A stretch of 38,350 bases of DNA from Rhodocyclaceae bacterium. GTDB lineage: Bacteria > Pseudomonadota > Gammaproteobacteria > Burkholderiales > Rhodocyclaceae. The stretch is taken from NCBI GenBank assembly GCA_022072095.1, contig JAJVIJ010000022.1:1-38350 (forward strand), in the 5' to 3' direction. Below are positions 24,166-33,021 of the stretch, one piece after another (position 1 is the stretch's first letter; each line of letters begins with the position of its first letter). Position numbers and translations under genes: made by a program. Below the pieces are notes generated by a model. It had not been told where the DNA came from and ran no database searches. It worked only from the letters and a program-made list of their open reading frames with translations.

Positions 24166-25437
24166 TCAAACGGCCGCGAGTGCCCGCTCGATGTCCGCGA
24201 CGATGTCGTCGATATGTTCGATGCCGATCGAAAGCCTGACCATGTCGGGCGTCACGCCGGCCCGGGACAACTCTTCGCCGGAAAGCTGACGGTGCGTAGT
24301 CGAAGCTGGGTGGCAGGCCAACGACTTGGCGTCACCGATGTTCACCAGTCGGGTCACCAGCTGCAAGGCATCCTGAAAGCGCGCCCCGGCCTCGAAGCCC
24401 CCGCGCACGCCGAACGAAAGAATGCCGGAGGCGCGTCCGCCCATGTAGCGCTGTACCAACGCATGGTCAGGATGATCGGGCAGGCCGGCATAGTTGACCC
24501 ACACCACCTGCGAGTGCCCTCTTAGAAATTCGGCCACTTTTCGCGTGTTCGCACATATGCGGTCCATGCGTAACGCGACGGTTTCGATGCCTTGAAGGAT
24601 AAGGAAGGCATTGAGAGGGCTGATCGCCGCCCCCATGTTGCGCAAGGGTACGACGCGTGCACGACCGATGTAGGCAGCCTCACCCAGCGCCTCGGTATAG
24701 ACCACACCGTGATAGGACACATCCGGTTCATTCAGCCTCCGAAAGCGGGCGCGCTGCTGCGCCCATGGGAAGCGCCCCGAATCGACGATGATTCCCCCGA
24801 TCGAATTGCCATGACCACCCAGATACTTGGTCAACGAATGTACGACGATATCAGCGCCGTGATCGAACGGGCGGCACAGATAGGGAGTCGGAACGGTGTT
24901 GTCGACGATCAGCGGCACCCCCTGTGCGTGGGCGATCTCGGCAACGCGCGCGAAATCGGTGATGTTGCCCAATGGATTACCCACCGATTCGCAGAAAACG
25001 GCACGCGTGCGCTCATCGATCAGCCGACCAAAGGAATCCGGATCCCGATAATCCGCGAAGCGCACGGTTACCCCCATTTGCGGCAGGGTATGCGCAAACA
25101 GGTTGTAAGTGCCACCGTACAAGGTCGATGCCGACACGATGTTATCACCCGCCTCGGCGATGGTCTGTATCGAATAAGTGATCGCCGCCATGCCGGACGC
25201 CACCGCCAGCGCACCCACGCCTCCCTCCATCAACGCTACGCGGCTTTCCAGGACTGCCGTCGTGGGGTTCATGATGCGCGTGTAGATATTGCCCGCGACC
25301 TTGAGGTCAAACAGGTCGGCACCGTGCTGGGTGTCGTCGAATGCGTATGAGGAAGTCTGGTAGATCGGTACCGCCACGGCCTTGGTCGTCGGGTCCGGAA
25401 CATAGCCACCATGTACGGCCAAAGTTTCCAGTTTCAT
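24166..25437 (-). CDS. metY: O-acetylhomoserine sulfhydrylase
   Basis: 423 residues from the ATG at 25437 (GGAG 7 nt upstream; the longer frame has no good site). PLP fold type I, Cys/Met metabolism family: GNIYTRIMNPTTAVLESR, DNTVPTPYLCRPFDHGADIV and PLP lysine K204 in SLTKYLGGHG. The ending (LVNIGDAKSLACHPASTTH, RLSIGIEHIDDIVADI) is typical of the long MetY group. It makes homocysteine from O-acetylhomoserine and sulfide. Methionine gamma-lyase is less likely given these segments. I saw no recognisable SAM riboswitch in its 5' region. Confidence 0.9.
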   Translation of the reverse strand: MKLETLAVHGGYVPDPTTKAVAVPIYQTSSYAFDDTQHGADLFDLKVAGNIYTRIMNPTTAVLESRVALMEGGVGALAVASGMAAITYSIQTIAEAGDNIVSASTLYGGTYNLFAHTLPQMGVTVRFADYRDPDSFGRLIDERTRAVFCESVGNPLGNITDFARVAEIAHAQGVPLIVDNTVPTPYLCRPFDHGADIVVHSLTKYLGGHGNSIGGIIVDSGRFPWAQQRARFRRLNEPDVSYHGVVYTEALGEAAYIGRARVVPLRNMGAAISPLNAFLILQGIETVALRMDRICANTRKVAEFLRGHSQVVWVNYAGLPDHPDHALVQRYMGGRASGILSFGVRGGFEAGARFQDALQLVTRLVNIGDAKSLACHPASTTHRQLSGEELSRAGVTPDMVRLSIGIEHIDDIVADIERALAAV

Positions 25438-25575
25438 GCTGATCTCCAGGGTATGTGCACCGGATCGGGTATCACGCGGGCCGGGGCTGCAAGCCATTGA
25501 CTACACCGATAGAGTCTAGCCTCGACATCCCGCAACGATGCCGGATACCGGCCAGTCCGATTTCAGACCGCGGGC

Positions 25576-25610
25576 TTGGGTGGAATTGGTGGATTTGGTG
25601 GATTTGGCGG
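25576..25610. repeat. 9-bp tandem repeat, about four units
   Basis: Units TTGGGTGGA, ATTGGTGGA, TTTGGTGGA and a partial TTTGGCGG follow without gaps in the divergent gap between metY and the DUF721 gene. The array ends at the base before the -35 box proposed at 25611. Confidence 0.75.
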
Positions 25611-25640
25611 TTGCCATGCGCACAAGGACGAGAATATTAT
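25611..25640 (+). promoter_or_regulatory. Probable promoter of DUF721/DciA gene
   Basis: TTGCCA (25611-25616) and TATTAT (25635-25640) are separated by 18 bp, a good sigma-70 match (four and five of six bases). The start codon is 33 bp after the -10 box. Confidence 0.5.
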
Positions 25641-25673
25641 GCGACCCACCTCAAAACTCTCCGAATTTCGGTC

Positions 25674-26126
25674 ATGCCCAGCCGCCAACTCATCACGACG
25701 ATGAATGAGATCGGTCCTATCGGCCGACTGCGCGCCCATGCGGGCCGGATTTCCAGACTGCATAACATCTTTCTCAAGGCAGTTCCCGCATACCTCACCG
25801 CGGGCGCCTCGGTGGCAAACCTGCGCGGAGAAACGGTCGTCTTGTTCGCAGAGTCGAGCGCCATCTCGGCGAAACTCAGACAGCTCGAACCACGGTTGGT
25901 GGAGGCGTTCGCGCGAGAATGCCCGGAGGTTACCGAAATTGCCCTGCGCGTGCAAGTTGGGAGTCATGCCGACCCGACCGAGGCCAGGACCTCGCAACCA
26001 CGCCGTCAACTGTCCGCAGAGTCCCGCGCCGCGATCACCCGTTCGATTCGACGGATCGGCTCCGAATCCAGGCTGGGACGCATTCTGACGCAGTTCGTGG
26101 ATCCAGCAACCACTGAATCCGATTGA
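25674..26126 (+). CDS. DUF721/DciA-like protein
   Basis: 150 residues starting MPSRQLITTMNEIG. The N-terminal region (RISRLHNIFLKAVPAYLTAG, VANLRGETVVLFAESSAISA, KLRQLEPRLVEAFARECPEV) matches the DUF721 fold found in DciA, the helicase loader of bacteria without DnaC/DnaI. The C-terminal part is charged and probably flexible. DUF721 genes commonly lie by lpxC in gammaproteobacteria; here the gene is convergent with the lpxC unit, ending 15 bp from it. DNA-binding and helicase-related function is family inference. Confidence 0.75.
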   Translation: MPSRQLITTMNEIGPIGRLRAHAGRISRLHNIFLKAVPAYLTAGASVANLRGETVVLFAESSAISAKLRQLEPRLVEAFARECPEVTEIALRVQVGSHADPTEARTSQPRRQLSAESRAAITRSIRRIGSESRLGRILTQFVDPATTESD

Positions 26127-26141
26127 AGTTTGGGCCCGTCG

Positions 26142-26333
26142 TCAAAGTGGGGCGACGACGAAGACGCGCTCCATGAAAAGCAGCGTCAGGATGCAAAGAA
26201 CAACAATGATGGCGTACTTCGCTACGCGCCAAGCGAACTGCCGATATTCGACGTGCCCGGTCGCAAGGTAGGCAACGACGCTCCCGCCGACAAGAATCGC
26301 CGCGAGCACGACAGCCAAACGTAGCAGCAGCAT
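26142..26333 (-). CDS. Small two-helix membrane protein, unknown
   Basis: 63 residues starting MLLLRLAVVLAAILVGGSV. Two hydrophobic segments (about 1-25 and 39-60) flank a short polar loop (TGHVEYRQFAWRVAK). No family recognised. The ATG is 11 bp after the lpxC stop; a GTG at 26348 would overlap the lpxC stop as GTGA and add five residues. Either way it is coupled to lpxC. The strong hydrophobic pattern and tight placement support a real gene. Confidence 0.6.
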   Translation of the reverse strand: MLLLRLAVVLAAILVGGSVVAYLATGHVEYRQFAWRVAKYAIIVVLCILTLLFMERVFVVAPL

Positions 26334-26344
26334 GTCGGAGCCGG

Positions 26345-27265
26345 TCACGCCAAGGATGAAGCCGCCGCCCCGCCACTGAGCTCCATAACCCTCGGCTCGG
26401 AAGGCGAAAAATGTGCCCACTGCCAAGCCTGCCTGTCGGCGAGCAGGGCACGCAGCAAAGCGTTGTTCAGCGCATGTCCGGACTTGTTGGCGGAAAATCG
26501 CCCGAGCAGCGGGTGGCCCAGCAGGTATAGATCGCCTATCGCATCGAGAATCTTGTGGCGCACAAACTCATCCGAGAAGCGTAGCCCTCCACTATTCAAA
26601 ACTCTGTACTCGTCCATCACGATGGCATTATCCAGACTACCCCCCTGCGCCAACCCGGACGCTCGCATCACCTCGATGTCGTGGATGAAACCGAAAGTAC
26701 GAGCGCGCGCCACCTCCTTCACATAGGAAGCCTGCGCAAAATCGATCGCTACTCGAGTCGGACTGCGGTCCACGGCGGGATGGCCGAAAGCGATCGCAAA
26801 ATCGATGCAGAATCCGTCCCATGGCTCGAGCCTGGCCCATTTATCGCCGTCCGTGACCTCGACAGCACGCCGCACACGCAGGAAGCGCCGGGGCACCCCC
26901 TGGTCCTGTACCCCCGCTGACTGCAGTAGGAATATGAAGGTGCCGGCGCTGCCATCCATGATGGGGATCTCCGGCGCATCGACCTCGACATACAGATTAT
27001 CGATACCCATTCCCCAGAGCGCAGACATTAGATGTTCGACGGTCGAGATGCGAACGCCGTCCCTCACCAGGCAGGACGCCAGCCGGGTATCGCCCACGGC
27101 CTCGGCTGAAACCGGTAGGTCGACCGGAGGATCGAGGTCAACACGGCGAAATACGATTCCGGCATCCGGCGCAGCGGGACGGAGCACCAAATTGACCTTT
27201 TGCCCGGAATGCAGCCCAACGCCACTAGCGCGCGTCGGGCGTTTTACGGTATGTTGTCTCAGCAT
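26345..27265 (-). CDS. lpxC: UDP-3-O-acyl-GlcNAc deacetylase LpxC
   Basis: 306 residues from the ATG at 27265 ([21 protein letters not shown]); the extra 12 codons upstream are not family-like. This zinc enzyme commits UDP-acyl-GlcNAc to lipid A synthesis. Zinc ligands are visible: H78 in [10 protein letters not shown], and the His and Asp of [13 protein letters not shown]. The catalytic His is in NKSGHALNN, with [11 protein letters not shown] and ARTFGF as further signatures. Length equals E. coli LpxC (305). It points away from dcd and is followed by a small membrane protein. Confidence 0.96.
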   Translation of the reverse strand: MLRQHTVKRPTRASGVGLHSGQKVNLVLRPAAPDAGIVFRRVDLDPPVDLPVSAEAVGDTRLASCLVRDGVRISTVEHLMSALWGMGIDNLYVEVDAPEIPIMDGSAGTFIFLLQSAGVQDQGVPRRFLRVRRAVEVTDGDKWARLEPWDGFCIDFAIAFGHPAVDRSPTRVAIDFAQASYVKEVARARTFGFIHDIEVMRASGLAQGGSLDNAIVMDEYRVLNSGGLRFSDEFVRHKILDAIGDLYLLGHPLLGRFSANKSGHALNNALLRALLADRQAWQWAHFSPSEPRVMELSGGAAASSLA

Positions 27266-27369
27266 CACGATTGGTCTCTTGGGGAGAATGTTAGCACCCA
27301 TGAATCATGGCGGCGGCGCGATGTAGACCAAGCGTGTACCCTCATCTCCGCTATTGACAGGAATGACCC

Positions 27370-27933
27370 TTGAGCATCAAGTCCGACCGCTGGATCCGAA
27401 GGATGGCCGAAGCCGGCATGATTACACCTTTCGAGCCCGGCCAGGTGCGCGCGCTCGGCGGGAACCGGATCGTTTCCTATGGCACATCCAGCTATGGCTA
27501 CGACGTCCGTTGTGCCGACGAGTTCAAGGTGTTTACGAATATCAACTCGACCATTGTCGACCCCAAGGCGTTCGACCCGAATTCTTTCGTCGAAATGCGA
27601 GGCGCGTATTGCATCGTGCCGCCGAACTCCTTCGCCCTGGCCCGAACAGTCGAATATTTCAGCATTCCGCGCAATGTCCTGGTCATCTGCCTGGGAAAGA
27701 GCACGTATGCCCGCTGCGGCATCATCGTCAACGTCACGCCGCTGGAGCCCGAATGGGAAGGGCATGTGACGCTGGAATTTTCCAACACGACACCACTCCC
27801 GGCAAAAATCTACGCCAATGAAGGCGTGGCACAGATGTTGTTCCTCGAGTCCGACGAGGTTTGTGACACCTCCTACCGTGATCGCGGCGGCAAGTACCAG
27901 GGGCAACGCGGCGTGACCTTGCCGAAAATCTGA
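27370..27933 (+). CDS. dcd: dCTP deaminase
   Basis: 187 residues, starting at a TTG ([12 protein letters not shown]) with AGGA 9 nt upstream; no better start is in frame. Trimeric dUTPase-fold enzyme with [49 protein letters not shown] and GKYQGQRGV, all core deaminase motifs. It converts dCTP to dUTP for thymidylate synthesis. The N-terminal style is that of the beta/Pseudomonas group rather than the shorter-spaced E. coli form. Followed 42 bp later by the decarboxylase gene on the same strand. Confidence 0.95.
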   Translation: MSIKSDRWIRRMAEAGMITPFEPGQVRALGGNRIVSYGTSSYGYDVRCADEFKVFTNINSTIVDPKAFDPNSFVEMRGAYCIVPPNSFALARTVEYFSIPRNVLVICLGKSTYARCGIIVNVTPLEPEWEGHVTLEFSNTTPLPAKIYANEGVAQMLFLESDEVCDTSYRDRGGKYQGQRGVTLPKI

Positions 27934-27975
27934 ACCACCAACCATTCCGACAGCCTTCGGCCACTGGATCTTGTC

Positions 27976-30231
27976 ATGAAATTCAACTTCCCCATAGTCA
28001 TCATCGACGAAGATTTCCGCTCGGAGAACGCAAGCGGCCTGGGCATCCGCGTGCTGGCACGCGCGATCGAGGCAGAAGGCATGGAGGTACTTGGTGTCAC
28101 CAGTTATGGTGACTTGTCCTCGTTTGCCCAACAGCAGTCGCGTGCTTCGGCCTTTATCCTGTCCATCGACGACGAAGAGTTCGGGGCCGGTTCACCCGAA
28201 GAGGTGCAGAGTGCACTCGCCAACCTGCGCGCCTTCGTGCACGAAATTCGCTTTCGCAACGCCGAGATCCCGATATTTCTGTACGGTGAAACGCGCACCT
28301 CCCGCCATATCCCGAATGACGTGTTGCGGGAGCTGCACGGTTTCATCCACATGTACGAAGACACGCCCGAGTTCATCGCCCGCTACGTCATGCGCGAAGC
28401 GCGGGCCTATCTGGACTCCCTGTCGCCACCATTCTTTCGGGCGCTCACGCACTATGCCGCCGATGGTTCCTACTCCTGGCATTGTCCCGGCCATTCTGGC
28501 GGCGTTGCCTTCTTGAAAAGTCCGGTCGGGCAGATGTTCCATCAGTTTTTTGGGGAGAACATGCTGCGCGCCGACGTTTGCAACGCCGTCGAGGAACTCG
28601 GACAATTGCTCGACCACACGGGCCCCGTCGCCGCTTCCGAGCGCAATGCCGCTCGCATTTGTCACGCCGACCACCTGTTTTTCGTCACCAACGGCACCTC
28701 GACATCGAACAAGATCGTCTGGCATTCGACCGTCGCACCCGGCGATATTGTCGTCGTGGACCGCAACTGCCACAAATCGGTGATTCACGCCATTATCATG
28801 ACCGGCGCGATCCCAGTATTCCTGATGCCGACGCGCAATAACCTCGGCATCATCGGCCCGATTCCGAAAGAGGAGTTTCGCTGGGAGAACATCAGAAAGA
28901 AAATCGCCGCGCATCCCTTCGCTGCCGCGGTTCAGGGTAAGCCACGGGTACTGACGATCACGCAGAGCACCTACGATGGCATCCTCTACAACGTCGAGGA
29001 AATCAAGGAGATGCTCGATGGCAGGATCGACACGCTGCACTTCGACGAAGCCTGGTTGCCGCACGCCGCGTTTCATGACTTTTATGGCGACTATCACGCG
29101 ATCGGCGATGGGCGGCCGCGTTGTCGGGACTCGATGGTCATTTCGACGCAATCGACCCACAAGCTGCTCGCAGGACTGTCGCAGGCCTCGCAGATCCTGG
29201 TCCAGGAATCGCTCACGCGGCAGTTGGACCGCGACGTTTTCAACGAGGCCTACCTGATGCATACCTCGACCTCGCCCCAATACGCGATCATCGCTTCATG
29301 CGACGTCGCCGCGGCGATGATGGAACCTCCAGGCGGCACCGCCCTGGTCGAGGAGTCGATCAGGGAAGCGCTGGACTTCCGCCGCGCCATGCGCAAAGTG
29401 GATGAGGACTGGGGTACAGATTGGTGGTTCAAGGTCTGGGGACCGCGCGATCTCTCCGAGGAAGGCATCGAGGAACGTGACGCCTGGATGCTGCGCACCG
29501 GCGAGAAGTGGCACGGCTTCGGCGAACTCGCCGAGGGCTTCAACATGCTCGACCCGATCAAAGCGACGATCATCACTCCGGGCCTGGATGTCGATGGCGA
29601 TTTTTCCGATGACCTCGGGATCCCGGCGGCGATAGTGACCAAGTATCTCGCCGAGCACGGGGTCATCGTCGAGAAATGCGGCCTCTATTCCTTTTTCATC
29701 ATGTTTACCATCGGTATCACCAAGGGCCGCTGGAACTCGATGGTCACGGAGCTCCAGCAGTTCAAGGACGACTACGACAAGAATCAGCCCTTGTGGCGCG
29801 TACTGCCCGAGTTCTGCCAGAAGCACCCCCGTTACGAACGTCGTGGCCTGAGGGATCTGTGTACCGAGATCCACGGCATCTACAAAGCCAACGATGTCGC
29901 GCGCCTGACTACTGAAATGTATCTATCCGACTTGGTCCCCGCCATGAGGCCTGCCGAGGCCTTCGCACGCATGGCGCACCGGGAAATCGATCGCGTGCCA
30001 ATCGACGAACTGGAGGGGCGCATCACCAGCGTGTTGCTGACGCCCTACCCCCCCGGCATTCCATTGTTGATTCCGGGCGAGCGCTTCAACGCGACGATCG
30101 TGCGCTATCTATGCTTCGCGCGGGAGTTCAACGAGCGCTTTCCGGGCTTCGAGACCGACATCCACGGCCTGGTCGTGAGCGACGACGGCAAGCAGTACTT
30201 CGTGGACTGCGTCGCTGATCGGGCGCGTTGA
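27976..30231 (+). CDS. Orn/Lys/Arg decarboxylase, class I PLP
   Basis: 751 residues, the usual length of inducible arginine/lysine/ornithine decarboxylases. An N-terminal receiver-like wing domain (KFNFPIVIIDEDFRSENASG) is followed by the aminotransferase-fold core (YSWHCPGHSGGVAFLKSPVG, DVCNAVEELGQLLDHTGPVA). The PLP lysine is K396 in STHKLLAGLSQAS. The C-terminal domain includes LLTPYPPGIPLLIPGERF. It decarboxylates a basic amino acid to a polyamine precursor or for acid resistance. Substrate cannot be fixed by eye; arginine or lysine is likeliest. It is next to dcd, an order I associate with betaproteobacteria. Confidence 0.9.
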   Translation: MKFNFPIVIIDEDFRSENASGLGIRVLARAIEAEGMEVLGVTSYGDLSSFAQQQSRASAFILSIDDEEFGAGSPEEVQSALANLRAFVHEIRFRNAEIPIFLYGETRTSRHIPNDVLRELHGFIHMYEDTPEFIARYVMREARAYLDSLSPPFFRALTHYAADGSYSWHCPGHSGGVAFLKSPVGQMFHQFFGENMLRADVCNAVEELGQLLDHTGPVAASERNAARICHADHLFFVTNGTSTSNKIVWHSTVAPGDIVVVDRNCHKSVIHAIIMTGAIPVFLMPTRNNLGIIGPIPKEEFRWENIRKKIAAHPFAAAVQGKPRVLTITQSTYDGILYNVEEIKEMLDGRIDTLHFDEAWLPHAAFHDFYGDYHAIGDGRPRCRDSMVISTQSTHKLLAGLSQASQILVQESLTRQLDRDVFNEAYLMHTSTSPQYAIIASCDVAAAMMEPPGGTALVEESIREALDFRRAMRKVDEDWGTDWWFKVWGPRDLSEEGIEERDAWMLRTGEKWHGFGELAEGFNMLDPIKATIITPGLDVDGDFSDDLGIPAAIVTKYLAEHGVIVEKCGLYSFFIMFTIGITKGRWNSMVTELQQFKDDYDKNQPLWRVLPEFCQKHPRYERRGLRDLCTEIHGIYKANDVARLTTEMYLSDLVPAMRPAEAFARMAHREIDRVPIDELEGRITSVLLTPYPPGIPLLIPGERFNATIVRYLCFAREFNERFPGFETDIHGLVVSDDGKQYFVDCVADRAR

Positions 30232-30251
30232 GTGCGGATCCGCAGCCTTTA

Positions 30252-31748
30252 TCATGCAGACAACTCTTCACGCAGCACACGCTTGAGCACCTTGCCGGAC
30301 GGATTGCGCGGCAAGGCCTCTCGCAGATGAAGTGCCTTGGGCACCTTGTAGCCGGCGAGCTTCTGTCGGCAGTGTCGATCGAGCCGCGCGAAATCCAGGG
30401 TCGCACCGAGCTTCAGTACGACCACGGCCTCGGGGCGCTCGCCCCAGCGCTCATCCGGCACGCCGATCACCGCGCACTCGAGAACTTCCTGCAGCTCGTA
30501 GATCACGCGCTCTACCTCTGACGATGCGATGTTCTCGGCGCCAGATATGATCATGTCCTTTTTTCGGTCGGTGATGTAGAGAAAACCGTCGTCATCCAGA
30601 TAGCCGACATCACCACTCCTGAGCCACTCACCGTGAAAGCTGGCGGCAGTCTTCTCGGTGTCGCGCCAGTAGCCTTTGGTCACCTTGAGTCCGCGCATGC
30701 AGATTTCACCTTCCGTCCCGGCGGGTAGCCGACTGCCCAAGTCATCCATGATGGCGACCTCGGTATGGGCAACGGCGTGCCCGGCCGAACCGATCTTGGC
30801 GATCTCGAAACCCGGAAACATCACCGTATCGAACGCGTTCGTTTCCGTCATGCCGTAGCCATCCGCATAGCGGGCATTGCCGAAAAAGGCGTCGAATTCG
30901 CGGATGCGCGACTCCGGGGTTTTTTCTCCGCCACCCAACACCAGCCTGACCGAAGAAACATCGTAGCGCTCGCGTTCCGGACAATTCAGCACACGACCAA
31001 GCATGACAGGTGCAAGCCACAGACAATCGATGCGGTAGCGTTCGATCGCGTCGAGCGCACGCAGCTCATCGAACTCCCGATGCAACACGTACATGCCTCC
31101 CAGCATCAGCAGATTCGTCCCTGGCGCATCCCAGCCGGCGACGTGATACATCGGTCCGGCCACGAGCGCACGCGAGCGTTCCGAGAGATCCCAGGAGGTG
31201 ACATGCTCGATCCACTTCCAGTAGTAATTTTCATAGCTGTGCGTCACGCCCTTGGGTCGATCGGTGGTCCCTGAGGTGTACATCAGTCGGTGCAGATCGT
31301 GAGGCCCGACTTCGACACGCTCCGGGACCGGCAGCCCGACACCCCCAAGCACCCGGCTGTCGCGCTGCGCCTCGGCATCGAGAAAAATGACCCGTGGCAG
31401 ATCGCGCACGACCTCGCTGAATTCGCAATCGGCAAACAGCAATTTGACACCGGCGTGATCATGAATGTAACGCGCCTCCTCGGGTGCCAGGCGGTAATTC
31501 ATCGGCAACAACACACCGCCGAGATGGCTGACCGCATAGCCGAGCTCGAGATAGGCCAAGCTGTTCTTCATGAACGCCGCGACGATGTCCCCTTTGTCGA
31601 TACGCTGCGCGGCAAGCCACGCCGCAAGGGTATCGATCCGTTCGGCGAGCTCACCATAACTGACCTCCAGGCCGTCATAGACCACGGCAAGTCGCCCGGG
31701 ATCGCGCAGAGCGCGATAGCGCAGGCCACTGGCAAGATTGATCTGCAT
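30252..31748 (-). CDS. AMP-forming acyl-CoA synthetase
   Basis: 498 residues of the ANL superfamily. P-loop-like motif YTSGTTDRPKGVTHSY, then YGMTETNAFD, SGDVGYLDDDGFLYITDRKK and C-terminal PRNPSGKVLKR with the adenylation lysine. It activates a carboxylic acid to its CoA thioester with ATP. It is the last gene of a minus-strand group after two hot-dog proteins and lies 20 bp from the convergent decarboxylase gene. The substrate is not evident; the setting suggests the acid handled by the divergent operon at 33022-38073. Confidence 0.9.
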   Translation of the reverse strand: MQINLASGLRYRALRDPGRLAVVYDGLEVSYGELAERIDTLAAWLAAQRIDKGDIVAAFMKNSLAYLELGYAVSHLGGVLLPMNYRLAPEEARYIHDHAGVKLLFADCEFSEVVRDLPRVIFLDAEAQRDSRVLGGVGLPVPERVEVGPHDLHRLMYTSGTTDRPKGVTHSYENYYWKWIEHVTSWDLSERSRALVAGPMYHVAGWDAPGTNLLMLGGMYVLHREFDELRALDAIERYRIDCLWLAPVMLGRVLNCPERERYDVSSVRLVLGGGEKTPESRIREFDAFFGNARYADGYGMTETNAFDTVMFPGFEIAKIGSAGHAVAHTEVAIMDDLGSRLPAGTEGEICMRGLKVTKGYWRDTEKTAASFHGEWLRSGDVGYLDDDGFLYITDRKKDMIISGAENIASSEVERVIYELQEVLECAVIGVPDERWGERPEAVVVLKLGATLDFARLDRHCRQKLAGYKVPKALHLREALPRNPSGKVLKRVLREELSA

Positions 31749-31847
31749 CGAAAACCCCTCGACGAGCGGTCGCTAGCGGGCCGTCTCGAACCGTCCGATC
31801 TGTCTCAAGACCACGGAGTCCGGCCCACTCAACCGTAACCCCGCTAT

Positions 31848-32321
31848 CTACTTGCTTTCCAGCGGCATGAACAGAATGGTCTCGGTGAAATCGGCGACCA
31901 TCTCGCCACTCTGGTTGATCACCATGTGGCGCAGGTCGAGCAAGGTGTAGCCACGGCTGGTCTTGGCCTTGATCCGCGCTTCGCCTTCGACATGCAGCGT
32001 ATCGCCGGGGTACACCACGCCCTTGATGCGCGCCTCGACGCCGGTCATGCCACCGAATGGCCCCACCGCTTCGCCCTCCAATACCTTGTCGATCACGCCG
32101 GTGACGATGGGCGCGACCAGGCCCATGGCCATGGAGATGATGAAAGGGCCGGGCGCGAATCGACGCTGGTGCTCGGGCGACATGTTCGCCTTGATGTATT
32201 CCATGTCTATGAAGAATGGTTCATGCAGCCCAACCGTGTTGACGAACGTGACGATGTCCGGCTCGGTGACCGTACGGCGGTGTGTCTTGAAGCGATGGAT
32301 CTTGCTAGCGTCAGCACTCAT
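31848..32321 (-). CDS. MaoC-like hot-dog protein without catalytic Asp/His (copy 1)
   Basis: 157 residues from the ATG at 32321, which follows a strong AAGGAGG; a longer open frame upstream is not protein-like. A hot-dog domain is recognisable (RFAPGPFIISMAMGLVAP, GVVYPGDTLHVEGEARIKA, DFTETILFMPL). At the hydratase motif D-x-N-P-x-H the sequence is L-H-E-P-F-F (32-37), so both catalytic residues are absent. It may be a thioesterase-like or binding subunit. A paralogue is encoded 127 bp upstream. Both precede the acyl-CoA synthetase gene. Confidence 0.8.
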   Translation of the reverse strand: MSADASKIHRFKTHRRTVTEPDIVTFVNTVGLHEPFFIDMEYIKANMSPEHQRRFAPGPFIISMAMGLVAPIVTGVIDKVLEGEAVGPFGGMTGVEARIKGVVYPGDTLHVEGEARIKAKTSRGYTLLDLRHMVINQSGEMVADFTETILFMPLESK

Positions 32322-32448
32322 GTCTTCCCTCCTTATCGATATATCGTGATGATCGACGGCGCTCTGGTCGGCCGACAGCGTGAATGTAGCGCAGGCGAAG
32401 CCTGCTGGGGCCCGGTGTCGGAAACGGGATCGGATACTTCGTAACCAA

Positions 32449-32934
32449 TCAGCGGCCTGCCGGCAGAAACAACGCCGTTTCGGTAAAGTCGGCGACCATC
32501 CGCTCATGCTGATTGATGACGCTGTGACGGATGTCGACGAGCGTGTAACCGCGCCCGGTCTGGCCGCGCACACGCGCGTCGCCCTCGACGCGCAGTGTGT
32601 CCCCCGGGTAGACGGCCTCCAGCAGGCGAAAACTGACACCCGTCATGCCGCCGGCCGGCCCGAGTCCGGTACGCTGGGCCAATTGTTCAATCACCCCGGT
32701 AATCAATGGCGCCACCAGACCCATGCCGACGGACATCACCATCGGTCCCGGGACGAACCGACCGCGATGCGTGCCACCCATCTTTTCGCGGACGTACTCC
32801 ATGTCGATCAGAAAAGGCTCATGTACCCCGGCGGCATTCACGAAGGTGACAACATCGGTTTCGGTCAGCGTACGTCGATGACTACTGAAACGGACTGCGT
32901 GAACATCCGCCACGCCCCCAGCGTCAGCATTCAC
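32449..32934 (-). CDS. MaoC-like hot-dog protein without catalytic Asp/His (copy 2)
   Basis: 161 residues, started at GTG 32934 with GAGGAGG 8 nt before it; no ATG fits. It is closely similar to copy 1 along its whole length (VTFVNAAGVHEPFLIDMEYV, RFVPGPMVMSVGMGLVAPLI, VYPGDTLRVEGDARV, VADFTETALFLP). The hydratase motif is again altered, V-H-E-P-F-L at 37-42. The pair probably arose by tandem duplication and may form a heterodimer. Divergent from the Bug binding-protein gene. Confidence 0.8.
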   Translation of the reverse strand: MNADAGGVADVHAVRFSSHRRTLTETDVVTFVNAAGVHEPFLIDMEYVREKMGGTHRGRFVPGPMVMSVGMGLVAPLITGVIEQLAQRTGLGPAGGMTGVSFRLLEAVYPGDTLRVEGDARVRGQTGRGYTLVDIRHSVINQHERMVADFTETALFLPAGR

Positions 32935-33021
32935 GGCTCGGCCTCCTCATGGTATGGTGTGTCCGGACATATTACCCGCCGACGACAACGTTCGCGAGCG
33001 CTCTATGAGGAGGAGCCCCTG

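Noticed and set aside
25438-25575. Possible SAM-type riboswitch upstream of metY
   Set aside because: I could not find a conserved aptamer core or terminator-like switch in this stretch.
25563-26009. Minus-strand frame ending in a Pro-Pro-Asn repeat
   Set aside because: The repeat is only the translation of the 9-bp tandem DNA repeat in a promoter region, and the rest is antisense to the DUF721 gene.
27354-27359. TTGACA just before dcd
   Set aside because: Only 10 bp before the start codon, so it cannot drive dcd.
28192-29280. 362-codon minus-strand open frame opposite the decarboxylase
   Set aside because: Antisense shadow of a conserved gene; no domain and no ribosome site.
30233-30244. 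Palindrome TGCGGATCCGCA between convergent genes as a bidirectional terminator
   Set aside because: Only four base pairs would form around a usable loop, and no T-run follows on either strand.
32391-32405. GCAGGC-GAA-GCCTGC hairpin between the two hot-dog genes
   Set aside because: Short stem, no T-run, and such GC-rich inverted pairs are frequent; too weak to call a terminator.
32960-32969. Palindrome TGTCCGGACA in the divergent Bug/hot-dog gap, with TGTCCGGAC also at 12824 in the other divergent gap
   Set aside because: The shared 9-mer also occurs inside coding DNA near 5109 and 26476, so it looks like chance in GC-rich sequence rather than a common operator.
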